Assembly (NCBI GenBank): GCA_963787045.1
Contig: CAWBBR010000016.1
Location: 106,420-170,419 of the forward strand
Source: DATJGR01 sp963787045
GTDB lineage: Bacteria; Pseudomonadota; Gammaproteobacteria; Pseudomonadales; Azotimanducaceae
Direction of reading: 5' to 3'
DNA length: 64,000 nt
Shown here: positions 21,248 through 31,339 of the stretch, piece by piece
How the letters are laid out: the number at the start of each line of letters is the position of its first letter
Numbering within the stretch: the first letter of the stretch is position 1
The notes under the pieces: model-generated
What the model saw: only the letters and a program-made list of their open reading frames with translations
Databases searched by the model: none
Told to the model about the DNA's origin: nothing
Translations under genes and position numbers: made by a program

Positions 21248-22141
21248 ATGACCACATTCGCACACGCACCTGCAACGATTCGCATCGGCGACAAAGAGGT
21301 CAACCGTGTCGGCTTCGGCGCCATGCAGTTCCCCGGACCATGCGTGTGGGGCGAGCCGCAGGATCCCGACGCGCCCGCGCCGTGCTTCGCCGCGTCGTCG
21401 AACTCGGCATCCGGCTGATCGACACGTCGTGGTACTACGGCCCGCACGTCTCGAACCGCTTCATCGTCGAGACGCTGCACCCTTACCCGAAGTACCTCGT
21501 GATCGCGACGAAGCTCGGCGGCGGCGCACACCGGACAAGGGCTGGGCGCCGGCGCTCACTCCGGAGGCGCTGCCGCAAGGCTGCGAGGAGGACCTTCGCG
21601 GCCTGCGGCTCGAGCGCGTCGATGTCGTTCACCTTCGCTAGATTCCGCCGACGTCCCGTTCCGCGAGTCGCTCGACGCGATGATCGCGCTGCCAGAACGA
21701 AGGCAAGATCCGCCATCTCGCGCTCAGCAACGTGACGCTGGCGCAGCTCCAGGACGCGATGGCGCGGACGCCGATCGTCGGCGTCCAGAACCTCTACAAC
21801 GTCGCGCCGGCGAGACGCGCCTCGCCGGCCTTCCGCACGTGCTGGTGAAGGATCAGGAGGCGATCGTCGACCTCTGCGCCGCCCACGGCCTCGCGTTCTT
21901 GCCGTTCTTCCCGCTCGCGCTCCCCGGGGCAGGTCGACGGCTCGCCGGCGCTCACGGCGATCGCGGAGCGACGCGGGGCGCCGCAGGCGCAGCTCGCCAT
22001 CGCGTGGCTGCTCGCGCGATCGCCCGCGATGTTGCCGATCCCCGGCACCAGGTCCGTGCGCATCTCGAAGAGAACTGGGCCGCGCGCCAACTCGTACTCA
22101 CAGCCGACGAGATTGCGACCATCACGCGCGCTCGCGCGTAA
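21248..22141 (+). CDS. Aldo/keto reductase, heavily frameshifted
   Basis: NADPH-dependent oxidoreductase of the AKR superfamily. ATG 21248 (MTTFAHAPATIRIGDKEVNR), then VGFGAMQFPG, the catalytic-Tyr region LIDTSWYYGPHVSN, the catalytic-Lys region YLVIATKLGG, IRHLALSNVTLAQLQDA, and the coenzyme part AIAWLLARSPAMLPIPGT. The frame changes near 21375, 21535, 21640, 21700, 21815, 21930 and 22055. All classic AKR motifs are in order, so this is one gene in poor sequence. Substrate unknown. Confidence 0.75.
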
Positions 22142-22144
22142 CCG

Positions 22145-23450
22145 TCAGCCCGGCTCCTGACTGCGCGCGAGGTCTTCTTTCAACGTCCGCGCGCCGCGCA
22201 TGCAGCAATACACGGCAACCAGTGCGAACGACAGCGAGAACAACAGCGACCAGCGCAGCGATTCGACGCCGAGCGACGTATAGGTGTTGAGCAGATCCGA
22301 CAGGATGCCGACGAATCCCGGCCCCAGCCCCATCCCGATGATGTTCAGCACGAACAACATGATCGACGCTGCGACCGCGCGCATGCGCAGTCCGACCAAT
22401 CCCTGCGTCAGCGAAAACACCGGCGCCAACCAGTACGAGCCGAGAAAGTTCGGAATCGGCCATCACCCAGAACGCGAGCCAGGGATCGCTCGTTAGATAG
22501 CAGTACGCCTGGAACGGCAGCCACGCAAGGGTCGTCCACGCCGGCAGCCACATGTACCAGCGCACGTCGCGGCGTCCCATGCGGTCGCCGTACCACCCGC
22601 CCGCGAACGTGCCAATGACGCTGGCGAATCCGAGCCAGAACAACGCGGTGCCGATCTGGCTGCTCGACAATCCGTGCGTACGTTCGAACATCGGCGGAAT
22701 CCACGCGCCGGCGCCGTAACTGACGAACGCCTGGAAACCCGCGCTCATCGACAGCCAGCGGAAACTCGGCCGTTCCCACAACAACCGAAACACGGCGCCG
22801 ATCGGCGGTGTCGCGCCGGCATCGACGCGCACCGGCTCCGATACGCCGCGCGGCGGTTCCTGCAACGTCATCCGAACGATCAACGCGAGCAGCAGTCCCG
22901 GCAGACCGACGATCATGAACGCGGTGCGCCAGTCGAATGCGTCGTTGATCCAGCCGCCCGCCAGCGCGCCGATCATCGAGCCGACCGGAATGCCCAGCGC
23001 ATAGATGCCGAGCGCGGTGGCGCGACGGTGTTGCGGAAACATGTCGGAGATCATCGAGTGCGACGGCGGACTGCCGCCCGCCTCGCCAACGGCTACACCG
23101 ATGCGCGCCAGCAACAGATACGCGTAGCTGTGAGCGAGTCCGCACAAGGCCGTGGCGGCGCTCCAGATCGACAGACACACGACGAGGATGTTGCGTCGAT
23201 TGCCTTTGTCGGCGAGCCGCGCGATCGGAATGCCGAGGCCGGTATAGAACACCGCGAACGCCAATCCGCCGAGCAGGCCGAGCGCGGTGTCGGAGATCTG
23301 CAGATCTTCCTTGATCGACTGCGCGAGCAGCGCGAGCACCGATCGGTCGATGAAGTTGAAGACGTAAACGACGAACAACACGCCGAGCGCATACCACTGG
23401 TATGCGGTGCTGAACGACTTCTCCCGGCCGGCGACCGTCACTTCCGCCAT
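22145..23450 (-). CDS. MFS transporter (spinster-like), frameshifted
   Basis: Twelve-segment major facilitator. ATG 23450 is preceded by GAGGAGGGTGG. Segment 1 is YALGVLFVVYVFNFIDRSVL, with the signature loop RLADKGNRRNILV and the central GEAGGSPPSHSMISDMFP found in the spinster-type proteins that are common in organisms degrading aromatics and steroids. One frame change near 22456. Its stop is three bases from that of the convergent aldo/keto reductase. Confidence 0.85.
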
Positions 23451-23521
23451 CCACCCTCCTCTCGCAACTGCGCCCCGACCGGATGGTAGCATCGACCGCA
23501 CGCAACAAACGGTAGACGGCA

Positions 23522-25074
23522 GTGAGTTGGCAGGACGAGATCGACGAGCTGGCGCGGCGTAAACGACTCGCCGAACAGATGGGCGGACCGGAAGGCATCG
23601 CGCGTCAGCGTTCGCGCGGCAAGCTGACCGTTCGCGAGCGCATCGACGCGCTCGCCGATCCAGACAGCTTTCGCGAATTCATGGGTCTCGCGGGCGATGC
23701 CGAGTACGCCGGCGCCGAGCTCGCCGCATTCACGCCGAAGCCGCTGGTGGAAGGCGCTTGTCTCGTCGACGGCCGCAAGCTGATCGTCACCGCCGGCGAC
23801 TTCACCGTGCGCGGCGGGTCTGCCGGCACCCGCGGCGGACTCGGCCAGGAATCCGCATCGAACGTGCGCGCGCGCGAATGGCGCATCCCCTACGTGCGGC
23901 TGCTGGACGCGGCCGGCGGCAGCGTGCGTTCGTTCGAAACGATGGGCCGCACGTATCTGCCCGACGGCAACATCTGGAGCGCGATCGACGTCGAACTGCT
24001 GAGCTGCGTGCCGGTGGTCTCGGCCGTGATGGGTTCCGTCGCGGGCCTGCCGGCGATCAACGCCTGCCTCGCGCACTTCAATGTGATGGTGAAGGACAAG
24101 AGCCAGCTGTTCCCGGGCGGACCGCCGGTGGTGAAGGCGGCGCTCGGCTACGACATCACGAAGGAAGACCTCGGCGGCGATCACATCCACGTGAAAGTGA
24201 GCGGCAGCGTCGACAACCTCGCCGACGACGAAGCGGACGCGTTCGCACTGATCCGGCAGTTCCTCTCGTACCTGCCGAGCAACGTCTGGGAGCTGGCGCC
24301 GCGCGGCGATACCGCGACGATGTCAATCGTCGCGACGACAAGCTGCTATCGCTGATCCCGCGCAATCCGCGGCAGATTTACGACCCGAAGGCGATGATCC
24401 GGCTGGTGGTCGATCGCGATTCGTTCTTCGAGATCGCCCCGCTCTACGGCCGTTCGCGCATCACCGGGCTGGCGCGGCTGAACGGCTATCCGGTCGGCGT
24501 GATGGCCAACAATCCGAGACACCATGGCGGCGCCACCGACGTTGCCGCGGGCAACAAGGTGATGCGGCTGATCCAGCTGTGCGACACGTTCCACCTGCCG
24601 CTGATCTCGTTCGCCGACGAGCCCGGCTTCATGGTCGGGCTCGAGTCCGAGAAGCAGGGCATCGAGCGCGCCGGCGCGCGGCTGGTTGCGATGACGAACC
24701 AGAGCCGGATGCCGTGGATCACGGTCGTCATCGGCCGCCTGTACGGCGTCGCCGGCCAGTGCCACCACCGACCGAGCGGGATGTTCCGCCGCTACGCGTG
24801 GCCGTCGGCGAACTGGGGCTCGATGCACATCGCCGGCGGCGCGAGCGCCGCCTACCGGCGCGAGATCGAGAACGCGCCCGATCCGGACAGGAAGCGCGCG
24901 GAGATCGAGGCGCGGCTGCGCGCCATCGCGTCGCCGTTCCGCACCGCCGAGGCGACCGGCCAGGACATCATCGATCCGCGCGAGACGCGCGCGCTGTTGT
25001 GCGAGTTCGTCGACGACGCGCAGCGCATTCTGCACTCGCAGCTCGGCCCGCCGCGGATTCCGTACCTGCCTTAG
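23522..25074 (+). CDS. Acyl-CoA carboxylase carboxyltransferase (beta) subunit, frameshifted
   Basis: Biotin-dependent carboxyltransferase moving CO2 from carboxybiotin to an acyl-CoA. GTG 23522. The N-terminal half (crotonase fold) has RGKLTVRERIDALAD, FTVRGGSAGTRGG and FPGGPPVVKAALGYDI; the C-terminal half has GVMANNPRHHGGATDVAAGNK (given in part: NNPRHHGG) and the domain end LHSQLGPPRIPYLP. One frame change near 24322. About 515 residues, the usual length for PCC/MCC/GCC beta subunits. No biotin carboxylase or carrier gene adjoins, so the acyl-CoA substrate (propionyl-, methylcrotonyl- or geranyl-type) is open. Confidence 0.85.
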
Positions 25075-25086
25075 TTTTCCACACTG

Positions 25087-25446
25087 CTACGGCGGCGTGC
25101 GCATATCAGCCAGCTGATCAGTCAGCCAGATTTTCGACTCGACGGGTTCCGCGCCGGCGCAGCGGACAAGGTACGGTTTGCCCGACATGCTGCTCTTCGA
25201 TGCAAGTGCGTCGATGAACTGCTCGGTGCTGGCCACCGCGCCGGTCGCCTGCAGCTTCCGCAGCAGGTGTGCCTTTGCTTCCGGCGCCGTATACCAGTCG
25301 CCATTCCGGTAGAACTCGCAACCGGACTGTTCGAGTCGCGACAGCAATGTGTCGATTTCGCCGCGTACCGGAGCGGGCGTCGAAGCGGCCAGGGCGGACT
25401 GCGACACCGCCAACAGCAGAACTATGGCGCCCAAAACACGCATCAT
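25087..25446 (-). CDS. DUF5329 family periplasmic protein
   Basis: About 119 residues. The start MMRVLGAIVLLLAVSQSALA is a signal peptide; 25446 is chosen because upstream in-frame codons are not signal-like. The body has LLSRLEQSGCEFYRNGDWYT followed by PEAKAHLLRKL, the signature of DUF5329. Two Cys residues in the mature part could form a disulfide. Function unknown. It lies 58 bases downstream of the DUF4345 gene on the same strand. Confidence 0.8.
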   Translation of the reverse strand: MMRVLGAIVLLLAVSQSALAASTPAPVRGEIDTLLSRLEQSGCEFYRNGDWYTAPEAKAHLLRKLQATGAVASTEQFIDALASKSSMSGKPYLVRCAGAEPVESKIWLTDQLADMRTPP

Positions 25447-25504
25447 GCATTTCCCCGGTTGCCACAATCGCAGAACAATCGCCTCGCCGCGGTCTGTTTC
25501 GACA

Positions 25505-25888
25505 TCATACCTGGCGATTGGCAACGCGAGATTGCATGAACGCGACCACGATCGGTATCACCAGTTCCAGCACGAGCATCGCAATGAAGAACGGATCGGG
25601 CAGGCCGACGGCGGCAATCGAGACGATCCGCGCCAGACCGGCGACGAAGAACGTCGCAAGCAGGAAGTAAACGAAACGGCTCTTCCGCTCGATGTCCTTC
25701 ACGCACCACAGCAGCGCCACGCCATATGCCGCAAACAGCGTGGCGTAGAACCGGTCTTCGCTGTCCATGGTCGCGTTCACCGGCACCGAACCGGGAATCG
25801 CGGCCGGACCGAACACGATGTGGATCGCCGCGATCGCGATGGCGATTACGCCAAACAGAGCGAGAAAGACCTGTAGCGATTTGCGCAT
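25505..25888 (-). CDS. DUF4345-like four-helix membrane protein
   Basis: Protein of 127 residues with four hydrophobic helices (starting LQVFLALFGVIAIAIAAIHI, then YATLFAAYGVALLWCVKDI, YFLLATFFVAGLARI and FIAMLVLELVIPIVVAFM). The spacing and the charged loop after helix 2 match DUF4345. Inner-membrane location is expected; role unknown. Confidence 0.75.
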   Translation of the reverse strand: MRKSLQVFLALFGVIAIAIAAIHIVFGPAAIPGSVPVNATMDSEDRFYATLFAAYGVALLWCVKDIERKSRFVYFLLATFFVAGLARIVSIAAVGLPDPFFIAMLVLELVIPIVVAFMQSRVANRQV

Positions 25889-25965
25889 CGTCAGCGGCCG
25901 GAATGACGATCATCGAACGCTCCGCGTTTTCACGAGCATACGGTCCGCCGCCGTCGCGCGGTAGC

Positions 25966-26358
25966 TCACGTCTCGATGCGCGTGCCTTGCGCGGATGCCA
26001 ACTGCCATGCCCCGGAACCGGCGCGCGTGAAGACGTGCGTGTAGCGGCTGCGCGCCGCGAACGACGCGCCGTCTTCGAGTTTGAAACGCATCGCGGTGGC
26101 GCCGACCACGATCGCCACGTCGCCGTAGAAGCGCACGACGCAGTCCGCCGGATTCGTGTCGATCGCTTCGAAACGCGCCGCGCCGGACGCGACGAAGCCG
26201 ATGAACGGCGCACGCCCGGTCACCGCGCCCTGGTTCACGTCGACGATCAGGAAATCGTCGGACAGCAACCGTTCGAGGCGTGCGGCGTCGGCGGCGAGCA
26301 ATGCGGCGAAGAACGATCCGTCCGCCGCCAGTACGTCGGCCCGTTCCGCGGCGCTCAT
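25966..26358 (-). CDS. NTF2/SnoaL-like protein
   Basis: Protein of 130 residues with the cone-shaped NTF2-like fold pattern: an N-terminal helix (VLAADGSFFAALLAADAARL), LLSDDFLIVDVNQGAVTGRA and a beta-sheet ending VFTRAGSGAWQLASAQGTRI. It is most like DUF4440 proteins. Its ATG overlaps the esterase stop in an ATGA junction, so both are coupled and likely under the divergent TetR regulator. Confidence 0.8.
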   Translation of the reverse strand: MSAAERADVLAADGSFFAALLAADAARLERLLSDDFLIVDVNQGAVTGRAPFIGFVASGAARFEAIDTNPADCVVRFYGDVAIVVGATAMRFKLEDGASFAARSRYTHVFTRAGSGAWQLASAQGTRIET

Positions 26359-27077
26359 GGCGTTGCCAGCGTTTCGATGATGCCCGCCACCGCGGCCGGC
26401 ATCGTGTGCACGGCGTCGTGCGGGCACGGCAGTTCGAAGTACAACCACTCCGTCGAGGCGCGCGCCTCGGCGACGTATCGGTCGAACAGACCGAGCGGCT
26501 GCACGGTACACGCGATGAACGAGCGGCGCGCCGACGGTGGGCCGGGGGCGTGCATCCGGTCGAACGCGGTCGCCATCGGCTGGCCGCACATGCGCGCTGC
26601 AAGATCCGCCGCGCGCTGGCCGGTCCAGCCCACCGACGCTTCGACGCTGAACATCGGCGGAATCAGGTGCGGCGTGCCGGCGTTTCGAGCAGCGGCGCGC
26701 GACGCATCCACGAAGTCCGCGCCGAGAATGTCGGCGAGCGATTCGCCGTGCCGGGGAACGAAGCCGTCGAGATACACCAGTTCCGCGATGCGCTCGCCGC
26801 ATCGGTGCGCAACGCCGGTGATGACCGCGCCACCGTACGAATGGCCCACGAGCACGACGTCGCGCAGATCTTCCCTTTCGATCAACGCCGCCACGTCGTC
26901 GATGTGCGCATGCAGCCCGGTTTCGGGCGTTGCTTCGCGCGCGCGTTCCGCCATTCCGGGCAACGTCGGTACTTCCACGCGCAATCGGTTCGCCCGCAGC
27001 CGCGCCGCGACGTCGTCCCAATGCCAACCGCCGCACCAGCCGCCGTGCACCAGCACGCAAGGTCTCGTAGACGCCAC
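26355..27077 (-). CDS. Alpha/beta hydrolase (EstC-like esterase)
   Basis: Intact 240-residue hydrolase. GTG 27077 follows a strong AGGAGGTGA. Oxyanion motif VLVHGGWCGGWHWDDVA, nucleophile GHSYGG, and the late catalytic His in CPHDAVHTMP. This short form resembles plant methylesterase/EstC-type enzymes. It is divergent from the TetR gene and its promoter lies over the palindromic operator at 27092-27142. Confidence 0.87.
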   Translation of the reverse strand: MASTRPCVLVHGGWCGGWHWDDVAARLRANRLRVEVPTLPGMAERAREATPETGLHAHIDDVAALIEREDLRDVVLVGHSYGGAVITGVAHRCGERIAELVYLDGFVPRHGESLADILGADFVDASRAAARNAGTPHLIPPMFSVEASVGWTGQRAADLAARMCGQPMATAFDRMHAPGPPSARRSFIACTVQPLGLFDRYVAEARASTEWLYFELPCPHDAVHTMPAAVAGIIETLATP

Positions 27078-27091
27078 CGCTCACCTCCTCT

Positions 27092-27142
27092 CGAACACTG
27101 TTCGTGACGGACACACGATTGCTCGAACACTGTTCTAGTGTC
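27092..27142. promoter_or_regulatory. Double palindromic operator, likely TetR site
   Basis: The 11-mer GAACACTGTTC, a perfect palindrome around a central base, occurs at 27093-27103 and again at 27125-27135, centres 32 bases apart (about three helical turns). The second copy overlaps another inverted repeat, ACACTGTTCTAGTGT at 27128-27142. The site lies between the esterase start (27077) and the TetR start (27181), the expected place for an autoregulating TetR repressor of the divergent pair. Confidence 0.7.
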
Positions 27143-27180
27143 AAGATCGATGTTCGTATTTTGCTGTCGCGCACCTTTCA

Positions 27181-27912
27181 ATGGCCCGCAAATCCGATTC
27201 CGCCAAGGCGAAAGGCCGCACCACGCTCACGCGAGAAGACGTAATCGCCGCCACTCAGCGTCTGCTCGACCGGGCCGGCGCAGAGGCGCTGTCGATGCGG
27301 ATTCTGGCCCGCGAACTGGCGGTGAGCGTCTCCACGCTGTACTGGCACGTGCGCGACAAGCGCGAATTGCTGAAGCTGATGATCGACGACTCGCTGAGTG
27401 CGGTGCGCGTACCGGACGACGGCGACTGGCGGCATCGCCTCGCCGAATTTCTGCGACAAGGCCGCAACGTCTTGCGCGCCCGCCCGGTGTTGATCGGATT
27501 GATCTGGGGTTCCGGCTGGGAACTGGGTCCGCAAACGTTGCGCGTCACCAACGACGTGGTCGGGCTCGTTGCCGAAAGCGGCGTACCCGAAGACGAGGTC
27601 GCCGACGCTTACTTCATGGTGGTCGCGTTTCTGTTCGGTTTCGTCGCTATGGAGACGCTATCGCCCGACACGCCGGGATTCGCGGTATCCGGCGATACCG
27701 CTGACGCATCGCTTCCGCATCTGGCGCGCTATCGCCCCGCGGCCGACCTCGCGAGCATGGAGCGTCGTTTCGAGCGCGGCATAGCGCGAATCGTCAGCAG
27801 CCTCGCCCGGCCCCCTGACGCAACCGTTAGCGCGCGGTCACCGGCAACGCGTAAGCCACGAGCGAATCGCCCGCCTCGTCCGGCGACAACCAATGGCCGC
27901 CGGCGGCGATGA
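27181..27912 (+). CDS. TetR family transcriptional regulator
   Basis: Helix-turn-helix domain at residues 15-62 (LTREDVIAATQRLLDRAGAE, then ILARELAVSVSTLYWHVRDK), followed by a TetR_C-like ligand domain. ATG 27181 lies 38 bases after the last palindrome. The frame stays open to 27912, but the last 30 residues are Arg/Pro-rich and antisense to the PQQ dehydrogenase. One more C in the run at 27811-27815 would give SLARPP and a stop at 27816-27818, the more natural end. It probably represses the divergent esterase-NTF2 pair. Confidence 0.87.
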   Translation: MARKSDSAKAKGRTTLTREDVIAATQRLLDRAGAEALSMRILARELAVSVSTLYWHVRDKRELLKLMIDDSLSAVRVPDDGDWRHRLAEFLRQGRNVLRARPVLIGLIWGSGWELGPQTLRVTNDVVGLVAESGVPEDEVADAYFMVVAFLFGFVAMETLSPDTPGFAVSGDTADASLPHLARYRPAADLASMERRFERGIARIVSSLARPPDATVSARSPATRKPRANRPPRPATTNGRRRR

Positions 27913-29765
27913 CCACGAACTGACGCCCGTCGGAGACATAGCTCATCGGCACCGCGTTGCCGCTGCTCGGAAGCGCAGTCGCTCCAGAGTTCCTCGCCGC
28001 TTCCGATGTCGAACGCCCGGATCTCTTTGTCGAACGACGCAGCGATGAAGATCAGCCCGCTGGCGGTCACCATCGGGCCGCCCATCTCGATGCCGCCTTT
28101 CATCATCGACACCGGCCACGGCGCGAGTCCGCCCAACGTTCCGAACGGTTTCTGCCACAGAATTTCGCCGCTCTCGAGGTCGACCGCCGCCAGCGTGCTC
28201 CACGGCGGCGCGCTGCACGGCGCGCCGATCGGTGACAGCAGCGGCGTGATTTCCGCGCAGTACGGCGAACCGATCTGCGGCATCACCGTCGGGTTCGGAC
28301 AGTCGGCGCGCGGCACCAGTTTCAATACCGCAGCGACGTGCTTGGTATTCACCACCATCACGTGACGCTGCGGATCGACGGCGGGCGTGCCCCAGTTGTT
28401 GCCGCCCGCCATGTTCGGATACACCACGGTGCCTTCGAGACTCGGCGGCGTGTAGATCGGTCCGGTTCTGAGCTGCGTCATCGCGTCGCGACAGCGTCCC
28501 TCGTCCCAGAACGTGAATCCCCACGCGTCGTCCGGCGTCATGCCGAGCTGGTGCAACGGCGTCGGCTTCAACGGAATCGGTTGCGTCGGACTCAGATATT
28601 CCCCCGGCACCGCGCCTTCCTGCGGCGCCGCGCGCTCCTCGATCGGAAACAGCGGCTTGCCGGTATCGCGGTCGAGTACGAACGTCAGGCCCATCTTCGT
28701 CACCTGCACCACCGCCGGGCGCACGACGCCGTCGATCTTCAGATCCACGAACGTCGGCTGCGCGGGCACGTCGTAGTCCCAGATGTCGTGATGCACCGTC
28801 TGGTAGTGCCACACCACGTGGCCGTCGGTCGCATCCAGTGCAACGACCGAACTCGAGTAGTAGTCGAGATCGCCGCCGCGATCGCCGCCGTAGTAGTCGG
28901 GCGACGAATTGCCGGTGGGCACGATCACCAGGTTGCGCTCGCGATCGACCGAGATCGTCGACCACACGTTGGTGGTGCCGGCAACGTAGTGGCCTTCCGA
29001 ATCGAGCGCCGCCTTGCCCGGCGGCACCGGATTCCAGCCCCAACGGAATGCGCCGGTGCGAACGTCGTACGCGCGTACCACGCCGGACGGCGCGTCTTTG
29101 CGCTGACTGTCCGCCACCAGCGAACCGGTGACGACGATGTCGCCGAGAATGGCCGGCGCGCTGGTGATCGAATACTCCGCCGCGGCGTGCGCGCTCAAAC
29201 CGACGTTGAGGTCGACCTCGCCGTTGTTGCCGAAGTCGGCGCAGCGTTGCCCCGTTGCACCGTCGAGCGCGACGATGCGGCCGTCGAGCGTGCCGAGCAT
29301 GATGCGGTGATCGCACGGTTTGCCGGTCGGCTGCGGATCCTGCCAGCTGCTCACGCCGCGGCAGTTCGTCAACGGTTCCTGCGCCATGTCCACTTTCGGA
29401 TCGAAGTGCCAACGCTCGGTGCCGTCGCGAGGATTCAGCGCGAACACGCGATCGAACGGCGTGCAGTAGTACAGCGTGTCGTCCACCACGATCGGCGTGA
29501 CCATGAACGCAGACTTCGGCAACGCGCCTTCGAGCGTCTTCATCGACAGCATGTTGCCGGCCTGCCGCACATCGCCCGAGCGATGCACCCACGCCACTTC
29601 GAGATTTGCGACGTTCTGCGCGTTGATCTGCGTCGCAGTGCTGTGGTGTCCGCCGCCGGGTGCACCGCCATAAGACGGCCACGACAGCGTAGATGCGGCA
29701 TCGTCTGCAACCGCCGGGCAGACGTAAATCAGGACGGCCAGAGCCGCCCAAACCAAACGACGCAT
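27827..29765 (-). CDS. PQQ-dependent dehydrogenase (glucose/quinate type, periplasmic), frameshifted
   Basis: Quinoprotein of about 645 residues with an N-terminal signal peptide (MRRLVWAALAVLIYVCPAVA) and an eight-bladed propeller. Conserved parts include WPSYGGAPGGGHHSTATQIN, FAL-type blades such as YYCTPFDRVFALNPRDGTE, and QTVHHDIWDYDVPAQPTFVD, the stretch that binds PQQ in glucose and quinate dehydrogenases. There is no N-terminal five-helix anchor and no cytochrome c domain, so it acts in the periplasm with another electron acceptor. One frame change near 27975; the true end is VAYALPVTAR with the stop at 27827-27829. Confidence 0.87.
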
Positions 29766-29885
29766 GTGGGTCCCCCTCCCCTCGTTGGCGTCAACGCTAA
29801 CGCATCGTCGCGGGAAAATCGCCCGGGTCGACCCGCGCCGGCTTTTTCAATACGCTCGACGGCAGTCGGCACGGGGAGCGTCGCG

Positions 29886-31339
29886 GTGAATCCATCAGGG
29901 CAGGCGTCAACGCCTCACAACGCTGCAACGTTGTCGACCAAGCTGTTCTACGGCTTCGGCGCGGTCGCGAACGGCGCGAAGAGCAATGGCTTCAACTACC
30001 TGCTGCTGTTTTTCTATAGCCAGGTGATCGGCTTGCCCCCTCAGTGGGTGTCGTTGGGGATCTTCGTCGCGCTGCTGGTCGATGCCATCGTCGATCCGTG
30101 GATCGGCTACATCTCGGACCACTGGCATTCGCGTTGGGGACGGCGCCACCCGCTGATGTACGCCGCGGGCTTCCGGTTGCGCTGGTGTACTACTTCCTGT
30201 GGTCGCCGCCGCAACTCAGCCCGGAAGCGATGGTCGCGTACTTCGTCTCGCTCGCGATCCTGATCCGCGTGCTGATCTCGTTTTACGAAATTCCGTCGAC
30301 CGCGCTCGTTGCCGAACTCACCGACGACTACGACCAGCGCACGCAGTTCATGAGCTTCCGCTTCTTCTTCGGCTGGTGGGGCGGGCTGACGATGGCGGTG
30401 CTGGTGTATCTGTTCTTCCTGCCCGAGAGCCTCGGCGGCCTCGAGTACCGCGCGGGTTGGAGCCACTACGGTCTCGCCGCGTCGATCATCATCTTCGTGT
30501 CGATCTACGTGTCGAGCCTCGGCACGCACAAACACATCCCGTATCTGAAGCAGCCGCCCGCGCGCGCCCGCAAAGGCTTCATGCCGATGCTGAGCGAGTT
30601 CAGGGACACGTTGTCGAACCGTTCGTTCCTGATGCTGTTCCTGTCGGCGCTGTTCACCGCCGTGGCGGCCGGCATCGGCACCAGCCTCAGCATCTACTTC
30701 ACGCGGCACTTCTGGGAACTGACCAGCACGCAGATCGGTTACATGCAATTGCCGTACTTCGCTTCCGCCGGAATCGCGCTGGTGCTCGCGCCGCTCGTGT
30801 CGCGCAGGATCGGCAAGAAACGCGCGGCGATCATCGTGACCTCGCTGTCGGTGCTGATGTCGCCGTTGCCGTACATCCTGCGCATGCTCGGCTGGTTTCC
30901 GGACAACGGCACACCGGCGCTGTATCCGCTCATCGTCGCGTTCAACTCGGTCGAAGTGACGTTCATCATCGCGTCCGGAATTCTGGTCTCGGCCATGATT
31001 GCCGACGTCGTCGAAGACAGCGAAGTGACCACCGGTCGACGCTCGGAAGGATTGTTCTTCGCCGCGAACAGCCTCGCGCAGAAAGCCGTCAACGGACTCG
31101 GGGTGATCGTCGCCGGACAGCTGCTCGCCTATGTGCACTTCCCGGTACAGGCAAAACTCGGCGAGGTGCCGCAGCAGACGCTGTTCGATCTCGCGTCGGT
31201 GTACATCCCGGCGCTGTGGGGTTTCTACTTCATCGCGATCGTGTTGATGGGCTTCTATCGCATCAATCGCACCGTCCACACAGAGAACCTGAGCAAGCTC
31301 GCCGCTTCGCGCAGGCAAGCCGCGGTCGGTGCGAAATGA
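29886..31339 (+). CDS. GPH/MelB-type sugar:cation symporter family transporter, frameshifted
   Basis: Secondary transporter of the glycoside-pentoside-hexuronide group. GTG 29886 follows GGGGAG. It begins LSTKLFYGFGAVANGAKSNG and has the family signature VDAIVDPWIGYISDHWHSRW followed by GRRHPLMY, then EIPSTALVAELTDDYDQRTQ (part of the central loop). Twelve membrane segments. One frame change near 30170 where a C is missing from a C-run. Its stop overlaps the next ATG (ATGA), marking it as first gene of an operon of hydrolases; it probably imports their substrate. Confidence 0.87.

Noticed and set aside
27819..27912. Arg/Pro-rich C-terminal tail of the TetR protein
   Set aside because: Antisense to the dehydrogenase and best explained by one missing C at 27811-27815.
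28338..29880. Long open frame on the + strand opposite the PQQ dehydrogenase
   Set aside because: It is the antisense shadow of a GC-rich gene (His/Arg-rich, no motif). Only its last part from 29886 is a real gene start.
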